From Polaribacter pectinis (GTDB lineage: Bacteria; Bacteroidota; Bacteroidia; Flavobacteriales; Flavobacteriaceae): a stretch of 64,000 nt of DNA. Shown in pieces: positions 27,713 to 35,486 of the stretch (position 1 is its first letter; each line of letters opens with the position of its first letter). The position numbers and the translations under genes are program-made. Location of the stretch: assembly GCF_014352875.1 (NCBI RefSeq), contig NZ_CP060695.1, positions 3,193,501-3,257,500 of the forward strand, in the 5' to 3' direction. The notes under the pieces were generated by a model. That model searched no databases and was not told the origin of the DNA. It saw nothing but the letters and a program-made list of their open reading frames with translations.

Positions 27713-29286
27713 TTTAATTGATTTATTACGATGTTATCTAGAAGTAATTCTTGATTATTTGTTTCTATAGAAAAGGTTGAATAGGGTTGGTTTGGAAAAA
27801 ATATCTCTGTCATAACAGTTTCTCCATCATCAAAAAACAACTCTATAGATGTTTTATCTATTAATATTGTTCCTGACAGGTTTTTGTTAGATGAAGTTCT
27901 TAAAGTGGTAGATATTTTATCAGCAAACTTTTCTGAAAATGATGTTTTTCCAGATTTTTTACGATCAATAAAAAAAGAATTTTTAGTATGATCATAGCCA
28001 AATAAAAGCGAATCATTAACTTTGTTAGATAGTATAAAAGTGAAGCTTTTATCATTTAAATTAGCTATGTTAAACTTTATTTCTGTGCTTGCTAAATCAA
28101 TAGATTCTGAACCAATAATTTTTGTATTTCCGTTTACAGAAATATTTTCTTTTTTAAATTTGGTGCCTCTATATTTATTTAAATCCTGTACTGGGTTCGT
28201 AATTAATCGATAACCATTATTATCTTTTTTAAGTTCTACTTTTCTAGGAATTGTCATCGCACTTCTCCATATTTCTGTTGGTACTTTTACTGCATAATCC
28301 CAATTAGACATCCAACCAATCATTAATTTAGCACCATCTTTTGTTCTTGCATTAGACCAAGAAACACCAGCGTAATTATCTTTACCAAAATCTAACCAAT
28401 ATGTATGATTTTCTTTTAAGCTTTTTTCAAATTCTTTATCAATTATAAAATTCTTACCATCAAAATCTCCAATAAAATATTGTGTTGCACTTCCACCATT
28501 TGGCCCACCAGTTCCAACACTTACAAATAATACCCATTTAAATTCTTCTGTGCCTTTAATTGGTAGTTTAAATAAATCTGGACATTCCCAAACTCCATCT
28601 TTAGAGTTTTCATCTTTTTTAAATTCTGAAAGTAAGTTCCATTTTTTTAAATTTTTAGAATCGTAAAACATAATTTTATCTCCAGCTGCAAGAGACATAA
28701 TCCATTTATGTCTATCATCATCCCAAGTAATTTTTGGGTCTCTAAAATCTTTAATAGAATCGTTATCTATAACCGGGTTGTTTTCGTATTTCTTAAAAGT
28801 TTTACCTTCGTCATGACTGTAAGCAATACTTTGTACTTGTTTAACTTTTCCGTTACCAAAATCTTTATGGTTCGTATACATAGCAACAATTGGAATAGAT
28901 TTTTCAACTTCTCCTAATCCAGAGCTATTGCTTATATCTACAACTGCACTTCCAGAAAAGATGGTTCCAAGTTCATCAGGATAAATGGCAATAGGTTGCT
29001 CTGTCCAAGAAATCATATCTGTGCTAATTGCATGCCCCCAATGCATAGGTCCCCAAACATTACTTTCTGGATGGTATTGGAAATATAAATGATAGTAACC
29101 ATTGTAATAAAACATTCCATTAGGATCATTCATCCAAGCTTTTTTTGGTGTAAAATGAAAGTTAGGTCTGTAAAGTTCCTCTTCTGTAATATTTTCAGAA
29201 GTTTTTTCTTTAGTTTCTGCTGTTTTTTTACAGTTAAAAAACACAAGCAATACAAGAGCTATAAAAGTTAATTTTTTGAATTTCAT
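27703..29286 (-). CDS. GH32 fructan/sucrose hydrolase lipoprotein
   Basis: The 527-residue protein has a lipoprotein signal (LVFFNC, Cys19) and the GH32 five-blade propeller with all three catalytic motifs: WMNDPNG with nucleophile Asp54, FRDP (Arg182-Asp183, transition-state stabiliser) and WECPDLF with acid/base Glu234. A C-terminal beta-sandwich (about 380-527) closes it. It would hydrolyse beta-fructosyl bonds in sucrose, levan or inulin at the outer membrane or in the periplasm. It sits 4 bases after the sugar-porter gene and 34 before the susC-type gene. Endo or exo mode and preferred linkage cannot be read from the sequence. Confidence 0.95.
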   Translation of the reverse strand: MKFKKLTFIALVLLVFFNCKKTAETKEKTSENITEEELYRPNFHFTPKKAWMNDPNGMFYYNGYYHLYFQYHPESNVWGPMHWGHAISTDMISWTEQPIAIYPDELGTIFSGSAVVDISNSSGLGEVEKSIPIVAMYTNHKDFGNGKVKQVQSIAYSHDEGKTFKKYENNPVIDNDSIKDFRDPKITWDDDRHKWIMSLAAGDKIMFYDSKNLKKWNLLSEFKKDENSKDGVWECPDLFKLPIKGTEEFKWVLFVSVGTGGPNGGSATQYFIGDFDGKNFIIDKEFEKSLKENHTYWLDFGKDNYAGVSWSNARTKDGAKLMIGWMSNWDYAVKVPTEIWRSAMTIPRKVELKKDNNGYRLITNPVQDLNKYRGTKFKKENISVNGNTKIIGSESIDLASTEIKFNIANLNDKSFTFILSNKVNDSLLFGYDHTKNSFFIDRKKSGKTSFSEKFADKISTTLRTSSNKNLSGTILIDKTSIELFFDDGETVMTEIFFPNQPYSTFSIETNNQELLLDNIVINQLNIN

Positions 29287-29290
29287 TTGC

Positions 29291-30616
29291 TTAATTTTTA
29301 TTTTTGATTAGTTTTTTACTTAACTCCTCTAATGAAACACCTTTAGTTTCTGGCATCATAAAGATTACGAATAGTAATTGTATGGCCATCATAACTGCAA
29401 AAAACAGAAAGACAACGCTGGCTCCAATAGTAGAAAATAATACTGGTACTAATGAAGGAATAACTGCTGCCAATACCCAATGTACAGAACTACCAAAAGA
29501 CTGTCCTGAACCCCTTAAATGATTTGGAAATATTTCTGATATAAAAACCCATATCACAGTACCTTGTCCAATTGCATGTGCAGCAATAAAAATAAATAAG
29601 AAAATAGGCATATAGGTTCCTTGCCAGTCAAAAAAGAAAGCTGCAGAAACTAATGATAATGATATAATATAGCCAAAAGAACCTATATACATTAGTTGTT
29701 TTCTACCTAATTTATCTATTAAAAATATACCTAACAATGTAAATAGCATGTTTGTAACACCAACACCAATACTACTTAACATAGCAGTACTTTCTCCTAA
29801 ACCTGCTTCTTCTAATATTCTTGGAGCATAATATAATAATGCATTAATACCAGATAATTGATTAAAAAAAGCAATTAAAAAAGCTAAAATTAATGGAAAT
29901 CTGTACTTTTTAAGAAAGATATTTTCATTAGGTATCGTATCTTTCATCTCTTGTTTAATTTCTTCAACTAAAGCATTTGAGTTTAATTTTGGATTAATGA
30001 TTTTTAAAGCCGCTCTTGCCTCATCTTCTCTAGATTTAGTTAACAACCATCTAGGACTTTTAGGTACAGATAAAATCATTAAAGTATAAATAATAGCAGG
30101 TACTGCTTCTATTCCTAACATCCATCTCCAAGCATTTTCACCAATATTATTTAATAAATAATTAGATAAGAAAGCTATTAAAATACCAAACACAATATTA
30201 AATTGATATAAGCCAACTAATTTACCTCTATCTTTTGCAGGTGCAATTTCTGAAATGTAAGCTGGTGCAGCAATTGTCGATGCTCCAACACCTAAACCTC
30301 CAATAAATCTAAATAAAGCAAAAGTCCAAGGGTCATTCGCTAAACTAGATCCAATTGCTGATATAGTGTAAAGGACACCTATCCATATTAAGGTGTTTTT
30401 TCTACCAATTTTATTTGTTGGAATTCCACCAAAAATAGCTCCAATGACTGTACCCCATAATGCCATACCAATAACTACCAATCCATGAAACATATCTGTA
30501 GATTCCCAAATTAATTGTAGTTTTTTTTCAGCTCCAGAAATAACAACTGTATCAAAACCAAATAAGAAACCTGCCAAAGCAGTTGTTAATGACCATATTA
30601 TTATTTTTTTATTCAT
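29291..30616 (-). CDS. MFS sugar porter (hexose:H+ symporter type)
   Basis: The 441-residue, 12-helix protein has the sugar-porter signatures: GFLFGFDTVVISGA in helix 1, NKIGRKNTLIW after helix 2, RFIGGLGVGAST in helix 4, the first-half PAYISEIAPAKDRGKLV, QLSGINALLYYAPRI in helix 7 and the C-terminal PETKGVSLEEL. It would carry a monosaccharide, likely fructose or glucose freed by GH32, across the inner membrane. It is the first gene of the locus, directly downstream of the two palindromic operators and divergent from the LacI-type regulator. Confidence 0.92.
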   Translation of the reverse strand: MNKKIIIWSLTTALAGFLFGFDTVVISGAEKKLQLIWESTDMFHGLVVIGMALWGTVIGAIFGGIPTNKIGRKNTLIWIGVLYTISAIGSSLANDPWTFALFRFIGGLGVGASTIAAPAYISEIAPAKDRGKLVGLYQFNIVFGILIAFLSNYLLNNIGENAWRWMLGIEAVPAIIYTLMILSVPKSPRWLLTKSREDEARAALKIINPKLNSNALVEEIKQEMKDTIPNENIFLKKYRFPLILAFLIAFFNQLSGINALLYYAPRILEEAGLGESTAMLSSIGVGVTNMLFTLLGIFLIDKLGRKQLMYIGSFGYIISLSLVSAAFFFDWQGTYMPIFLFIFIAAHAIGQGTVIWVFISEIFPNHLRGSGQSFGSSVHWVLAAVIPSLVPVLFSTIGASVVFLFFAVMMAIQLLFVIFMMPETKGVSLEELSKKLIKNKN

Positions 30617-30686
30617 ATTATTAGTGTATCTAGATGATTTTTAGTTCTATTTTATCGATTTAATAAAATTTGTACTTTATATTAAA

Positions 30687-30694
30687 CAAAATTA
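30687..30694 (-). promoter_or_regulatory. possible -7 element of the sugar locus
   Basis: TAATTTTG on the minus strand fits TAnnTTTG and lies 70 bases before the sugar-porter start. No TTG is found at the expected -33 position, but the palindromic operators begin 32 bases upstream. Confidence 0.35.
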
Positions 30695-30725
30695 AATTAA
30701 AAGACTTTTTTTTGTTTAAATAATA

Positions 30726-30762
30726 AATCGAAAACGTTTTCGATTTACCGAAAACGTTTTCG
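30726..30762. promoter_or_regulatory. two tandem palindromic LacI-type operators
   Basis: AATCGAAAACGTTTTCGATT (30726-30745, perfect 20-bp palindrome) and CGAAAACGTTTTCG (30749-30762, perfect 14-bp palindrome sharing the same core) have centres exactly 20 bases apart, about two helical turns. The core with central CG is the classic LacI/CcpA-family operator form. They sit between the divergent regulator and transporter genes, 63-70 bases before the regulator start, where they would overlap promoter elements. Confidence 0.88.
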
Positions 30763-30830
30763 ATTAAGATAATTTAGTATATTTACGAGGTAATTAAGCA
30801 CATATTTTTTATCAAAAGAATGAATTTAAC

Positions 30831-31853
30831 ATGGTAACATTAAAGCAAATAGCAGAAGAATTAGGTATTTCTATAACTACGGTTTCAAAAGCGTTAAAAG
30901 AATATCCAGATGTTAGTAAAAAAACAAGGAAGTTGGTAAGAGAAACAGCATCTATGCTAAATTACAAACCAAACTCTTTCGCTGTAAATTTAAGAACTAG
31001 AGAATCTAAAACTATTGGATTAATTATTCCAGTAATTGTGCATCACTTTTTTTCGAGTGTTATTAAAGGGATTATTGAGCAAGCAGAAAAGAAAGGGTAT
31101 TTGGTAATTATTCTACAATCTAATGAGTCTTATGAGTTAGAAAAAAAACAAGTAGACTTATTGTTAAGTAAAAGAGTAGATGGAATTTTAATTTCTTTAG
31201 CAAATGGTACAGCAGATTTTAAACATTTAAATGATGTTATTGAGAATGAAACACCTTTAGTTATGTTCGATAAAATTGCTAAAATGGTAAAATGTTCTAA
31301 AGTTATTATAGACGATAGAAAAGCATCTTACAAGGCAACACAACATTTAATAGATATTGGTTGTAAAAGAATTGCACATTTTAGAGGTCCTTTATTGCCT
31401 CAAAATTCAATTGATAGATTTTTAGGGTATAAAAAAGCATTATTGGATAATGGTTTAGAATACGATTCTTCTTTAGTATATATATGTGAATGTGGAGATA
31501 TGAGTTTCGAAGAAGGAAAACTTAATGCGCAAAAACTTTTAAAAGAACACAAAGATGTAGATGGAATTTTTATAAATACAGATCTAGTTGCAATTGGCGC
31601 AATGACAGAATTTATGAAACAAGGCGTAAGAATACCAGAAGACATAAGTATTGTTGGTTTTAGTAATTGGTTTATGGCATCTGTAATTTCACCTTCTTTA
31701 ACAACTATAAATCAACCAGGTTTAGAAATGGGAATAAATGCATTTAAATTACTTTATAAAGAAATAAAGAAGAAAAAGAAAAATTCTGATTTTAGTTTTA
31801 AAGAACTTGTTTTAGATACAGATTTAGTAATAAGAGAGTCTACAAAAAATTAA
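30831..31853 (+). CDS. LacI family transcriptional regulator
   Basis: The 340-residue protein begins with the LacI helix-turn-helix and hinge (VTLKQIAEELGISITTVSKAL to MLNYKPNSFAVNLRT, residues 2-57), followed by the periplasmic-binding-protein-like effector domain (TIGLIIPVIVHHFFSSVIKG onward, VDGILISLA, GFSNWFMASVISPSLTTINQP). It should repress or activate the divergent sugar locus through the two palindromes in front of it, with a sugar or sugar phosphate (fructose derivative likely) as effector. LacI control of GH32/SusCD loci differs from the hybrid two-component systems more usual for fructan loci in gut Bacteroides. Confidence 0.94.
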   Translation: MVTLKQIAEELGISITTVSKALKEYPDVSKKTRKLVRETASMLNYKPNSFAVNLRTRESKTIGLIIPVIVHHFFSSVIKGIIEQAEKKGYLVIILQSNESYELEKKQVDLLLSKRVDGILISLANGTADFKHLNDVIENETPLVMFDKIAKMVKCSKVIIDDRKASYKATQHLIDIGCKRIAHFRGPLLPQNSIDRFLGYKKALLDNGLEYDSSLVYICECGDMSFEEGKLNAQKLLKEHKDVDGIFINTDLVAIGAMTEFMKQGVRIPEDISIVGFSNWFMASVISPSLTTINQPGLEMGINAFKLLYKEIKKKKKNSDFSFKELVLDTDLVIRESTKN

Positions 31854-31929
31854 TATTAAGATTCATTTTGCATAGGTTTTAATCCTTTGTTTATCAGTAT
31901 TTAAAATAGAAATAAATATTTTTATCACT

Positions 31930-31962
31930 TTGTAAAACATATTAAAAAATAATATAATTTTG
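31930..31962 (+). promoter_or_regulatory. promoter TTG-N22-TAATTTTG of the ligase cassette
   Basis: TTG at 31930-31932 and TAATTTTG at 31955-31962 with a 22-base spacer; the ATG of the ATP-grasp gene follows 31 bases later. Confidence 0.65.
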
Positions 31963-31993
31963 TAGTAAATATATACTGCTATTATGCACATTA

Positions 31994-33439
31994 ATGAATA
32001 AGTACATTGTTGTAAATCAACCAGAAAAATGGAAATTTTCTATTGATAATATAACTGTAATTTCGTCTCAAGAATATCTTACAAATTCGAAATTCGCACT
32101 AATTAAAAAAGCAAGAATTTTTAATTTATGCAAAGATTACACTTACCAAACAAAAGGATATTATGTATCGCTTTTAGCCGAAGCCAGAGGACATTCTGCA
32201 ATTCCTACCATTAAAAACTTGGTCGATTTAAAAGATTTAAAATTGGTAAAAATTGTTTCAGAAGATTTTGATGATGTAATTCAGCAAAGCCTAAAAAACA
32301 TAAAGTCTAGAGAATTTACATTAAGTATTTATTTCGGACAAAATGTTGCGCAGAAATACAAAGAATTAAGCAGTCTTTTTTACAAACATTTTCAGGTTCC
32401 ATTTTTACGTGTACAATTTTCTTTTAACACAAAATGGAACATTCAAAGTATTAAAGCAATTTCTGAATCGGAAATTCCTGCAGAACATTTAGAAAGTGTG
32501 CACGAATTTGCAAACCAATATTTTTCTAAAAAAAGGTACGATACCCCAAAATTAACAAAGTCAGATTTTGATTTGGCTATTTTGGTAAATCCTAATGATC
32601 CTGCACCACCAAGCAACTTTAAAGCTTTAAAAAAGTTTATAGAAATTGCTGAAAAAATGAATATTTACGCTGAAATTATAACTCCAAAAGATTTAAGCAG
32701 ATTAACTTCTTTTGATGCGTTGTTTATTCGCCAAAGTACAGAAGTAAACAATGAAGCTTATGCGTTTGCAAGAAAAGCACAACAAGAAGATATTGCTATT
32801 ATTGATTACCCAGATGCAATTTTAAAATGTTGCAACAAAGTTTATATGGCAGAAGCGCTGAATAACGCAAATATTGCTACACCAAAAACTGTAATTGTTC
32901 ATAAAGACAATAGAAATGAAGTAATTGCGCTAATTGGTTTGCCTTGTGTTTTAAAAGCGCCAGATTCTACGTTTTCATTCGGAGTTAAAAAAGCGAAAAC
33001 AGAAGAAGAATATACGCAGTTGGTAGATGAAATGTTGAAAGAATCTGACTTGATAATTGCGCAAGAATTTTGTCCATCTGATTATGATTGGCGAATTGGA
33101 ATTATAGATGATGAGGTTTTTTACGCCTGCAAATATTACATGGCAAAAGGGCATTGGCAAATTTACAACTGGAAAGCAAAAAAGAAGAAAGAACAAGATG
33201 GAGATGCTACTTGTTTGCCAATTGAAAAAGTGCCAAAAAAAGTGATTCAAATGGCATTAAAATCGGCAAAATTAATGGGAAAAGGTTTGTATGGAATTGA
33301 TATAAAAGTGGTGAACAATAAACCAATGGTTATCGAAATTAACGACAATCCAAATATAGATTTTGGTGTAGAAGACGAATATTATGGAGATGTAATTTAC
33401 ACTAAAATTTTAGCAGCAATTAAAACAAGATTACAATAA
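31994..33439 (+). CDS. RLAN-domain RimK-like ATP-grasp ligase
   Basis: The 481-residue protein has an N-terminal RLAN (RimK-like ATP-grasp N-terminal) domain (about 1-180, with YQTKGYYVSLLAEARGHSAIP) and a C-terminal ATP-grasp domain (about 240-480). Visible ATP-grasp features are Lys321 in CVLKAPD, the small glycine-poor loop FSFGVKK, QEF near 357, DWRIG near 365 and the metal-binding EINDNPN at 448-453. RimK-like enzymes join an amino acid to a carboxylate using ATP with an acyl-phosphate intermediate. The product of this subfamily is not known to me. It starts a cassette with a GCS2-type ligase (1-base gap) and an N-formylglutamate amidohydrolase-like gene (1-base overlap), so all three should act in one pathway. 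Confidence 0.85.
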   Translation: MNKYIVVNQPEKWKFSIDNITVISSQEYLTNSKFALIKKARIFNLCKDYTYQTKGYYVSLLAEARGHSAIPTIKNLVDLKDLKLVKIVSEDFDDVIQQSLKNIKSREFTLSIYFGQNVAQKYKELSSLFYKHFQVPFLRVQFSFNTKWNIQSIKAISESEIPAEHLESVHEFANQYFSKKRYDTPKLTKSDFDLAILVNPNDPAPPSNFKALKKFIEIAEKMNIYAEIITPKDLSRLTSFDALFIRQSTEVNNEAYAFARKAQQEDIAIIDYPDAILKCCNKVYMAEALNNANIATPKTVIVHKDNRNEVIALIGLPCVLKAPDSTFSFGVKKAKTEEEYTQLVDEMLKESDLIIAQEFCPSDYDWRIGIIDDEVFYACKYYMAKGHWQIYNWKAKKKKEQDGDATCLPIEKVPKKVIQMALKSAKLMGKGLYGIDIKVVNNKPMVIEINDNPNIDFGVEDEYYGDVIYTKILAAIKTRLQ

Positions 33440-33440
33440 A

Positions 33441-34664
33441 ATGGGTAAAAAATATCATTTATTTGAAGTGTTTGGTATTGAACTTGAATACATGTTAACA
33501 AATACCAAAACATTTAAAGTTGCACCAATTGTAGATGCGCTTTTAACAAAAAAAAATGGCAAATTAACTGGCGATATAGAAAATGGAGAAATTGCTTGGA
33601 GCAATGAATTGGTGGCGCATGTTGTGGAATTAAAAACAAACGGACCAACCAGTAATTTGGACGGTTTATCAGAATTATTTCATAAAAATATTATTGAAAT
33701 TAATGCACTTTTAGAAAGTTTAGATGTCAATTTATTGCCAACAGCTTCACATCCATTAATGAACCCTTTAACAGATACTTCTCTATGGAAACACAGTTAT
33801 AGCGAGGTTTATGCGTTGTACAATAAAATTTTCGATTGCAAAGGTCATGGTTGGAGCAATGTGCAAAGTACGCACATAAATTTGCCGTTTTTTAACGATG
33901 AAGAGTTTGAGAAATTACATGCAGCAGTTCGTGTTATTTTACCATTAATACCAGCTTTGTGCGCAAGTTCGCCAGTTTTGGAAGGAAAAAATACAGGTTT
34001 TAAAGATACTCGTTTAGAATATTATAAAACGAACCAAAAAGAAATTCCAGCAATGACAGGAATGGTAATTCCTGAAGATGTTTTTAACAAAAAAGACTAC
34101 AATTCAGTAATTTTTAATCCGATAAATAAAGCGATAAAACCTTTTGATACGGATAATATTTTAGAGCATCACTTTTTAAATAGTAGAGGTGCCATTGCGC
34201 GTTTCGATAGAAATGCCATTGAAATTCGTTTGGTAGATATTCAAGAATGTCCAAAAGCAGATATTGCTATATGTGTCTTAATTATTGAAGTTTTAAAATT
34301 GCTTGTTAATTTAGATTTGGCAACACTTTCTAATCAGAAAAATTGGAAAAACACAGCGCTTTTTCCAATTTTAAATGATACTATTAAAGATGCTGAAAAT
34401 ACAGTTATTTCTAATTTAGATTATTTACAAATTTTTGGAATTGAAAAAGAAGCTACTGCAAAAGAAGTTTGGCAACATTTGTACAATTTGGCAAAACCTA
34501 ATATCAATAAATCTCATTACGAAGCACTGGAACTTATTTTAGAAAAAGGAACACTTTCCACAAGAATTTTAAATGCTTTAAATGATGATTTATCAGAAAC
34601 AAATATCAAAAAAATATATACAGATTTGGCAAATTGTTTAGCAGATAATCGTTTGTTTTCTTAA
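33441..34664 (+). CDS. GCS2-type carboxylate-amine ligase
   Basis: The 407-residue protein starts with the glutamate-cysteine ligase 2 (GCS2) motif FEVFGIELEYML (Glu14, Glu16) and has further family features in ELVAHVVELKTNGP, WSNVQSTHINLPFF and RFDRNAIEIRLVDIQECPKADIA. GCS2 enzymes use ATP to couple an amine to a glutamate-like side-chain or alpha carboxylate; known relatives make gamma-glutamyl compounds. True glutathione synthesis is unlikely, because the partner here is not a normal glutathione synthetase and flavobacteria use other thiols. It lies between the ATP-grasp and hydrolase genes with no spacing, so it probably forms the second amide bond of the same product. Confidence 0.85.
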   Translation: MGKKYHLFEVFGIELEYMLTNTKTFKVAPIVDALLTKKNGKLTGDIENGEIAWSNELVAHVVELKTNGPTSNLDGLSELFHKNIIEINALLESLDVNLLPTASHPLMNPLTDTSLWKHSYSEVYALYNKIFDCKGHGWSNVQSTHINLPFFNDEEFEKLHAAVRVILPLIPALCASSPVLEGKNTGFKDTRLEYYKTNQKEIPAMTGMVIPEDVFNKKDYNSVIFNPINKAIKPFDTDNILEHHFLNSRGAIARFDRNAIEIRLVDIQECPKADIAICVLIIEVLKLLVNLDLATLSNQKNWKNTALFPILNDTIKDAENTVISNLDYLQIFGIEKEATAKEVWQHLYNLAKPNINKSHYEALELILEKGTLSTRILNALNDDLSETNIKKIYTDLANCLADNRLFS

Positions 34665-35350
34665 TGAAAGTCATAATTTCTTGTGAACATGGAGGGAATC
34701 ACATTCCTGCCAACCTTCTACATATATTTAAAAAGAATGAAGCAGTTTTAGAAACTCACAGAGGTTTCGATTTGGGTGCATTGGATTTATTTCAACATTT
34801 AAAACCATTGGCAAACGCCTCTTTTTTTAGTGAAGAAAGCAGGTTGTTAATTGAGTTGAACAGATCTTTACATCATAAAAATCTGTTTTCAGAATTTTCG
34901 AAATCACTTTCCAAAGTAGAAAAAGAGAATTTGATATTAAATTATAAAACCTATAGAAATTCTGTAGAATCTGAAATAAGAAAATCAATAGAAAATAATG
35001 AATTGATTTTGCATGTTTCTGTGCACTCTTTTACGCCAGTTTTCAATTCAGAAAAAAGAAATTGTGATATTGGTTTATTATACGATTCCAGAAAAACAGC
35101 GGAAAAAGAATTTTGTAAACGTTTTAAAAGTGAAATTTCAGCAATAAATTCAACAATAAATGTGCGTTATAATTATCCATATTTAGGAAAAGCAGATGGT
35201 TTTACAACGTATTTACGAAAACAGTTTTCAAAGAATTATATTGGAATTGAGTTGGAGGTAAATCAGCAATTTTCTAAAAATAACAAAATGAACAGTTCAA
35301 TAAAAAAGCTGATTTATAAAAGTTTAGAAAGCACAATTGCATCAATCTAG
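34664..35350 (+). CDS. N-formylglutamate amidohydrolase-like zinc hydrolase
   Basis: A 228-residue protein with the pattern of the HutG/N-formylglutamate amidohydrolase family: ISCEHGGNHIP (His9), THRGFDLGALDL (His32, Asp36), LIELNRS, VSVHSFTPV and IGIELEVNQ. These residues are arranged as in the metallo-aminopeptidase-like family that uses Zn2+ to cleave an acyl-amino-acid amide. It is somewhat shorter than typical members (about 260-290). There are no other histidine-degradation genes nearby, so a role in the hut pathway is unlikely. It more likely removes or trims a glutamyl or acyl group in the product of the two ligases. Its ATG overlaps the stop of the GCS2 gene (TAATG). Confidence 0.85.
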   Translation: MKVIISCEHGGNHIPANLLHIFKKNEAVLETHRGFDLGALDLFQHLKPLANASFFSEESRLLIELNRSLHHKNLFSEFSKSLSKVEKENLILNYKTYRNSVESEIRKSIENNELILHVSVHSFTPVFNSEKRNCDIGLLYDSRKTAEKEFCKRFKSEISAINSTINVRYNYPYLGKADGFTTYLRKQFSKNYIGIELEVNQQFSKNNKMNSSIKKLIYKSLESTIASI

Positions 35351-35456
35351 TATAGTTTTTTAAACTTTGTACAACGTTTTAGTTCTTTTTTGCGTCTTAA
35401 AAAGAAGATTACAATTGGTTTAACATTTTTTAAACTTTAATTTGTAACAGAAACTT

Positions 35457-35464
35457 TATGTTTG
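35457..35464 (+). promoter_or_regulatory. -7 element of the DUF5686 gene
   Basis: TATGTTTG fits TAnnTTTG and lies 22 bases before the ATG at 35487. No TTG at the expected -33 distance. Confidence 0.4.
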
Positions 35465-35486
35465 CGACTATCAACGAAACTTTTTT

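Noticed and set aside
17645..31853. Horizontally acquired island
   Set aside because: No integrase, transposase, tRNA target or flanking repeat was seen, and base composition looks like the neighbouring genes.
33441..34664. Glutathione biosynthesis (gshA) assignment
   Set aside because: Only the GCS2 family is supported; the partner ligase is RLAN/RimK-like, not a standard glutathione synthetase, so the substrate is open.
34664..35350. Histidine degradation (hutG) assignment
   Set aside because: The family matches, but no hutH, hutU or hutI lies nearby and the gene is translationally coupled to a GCS2-type ligase.
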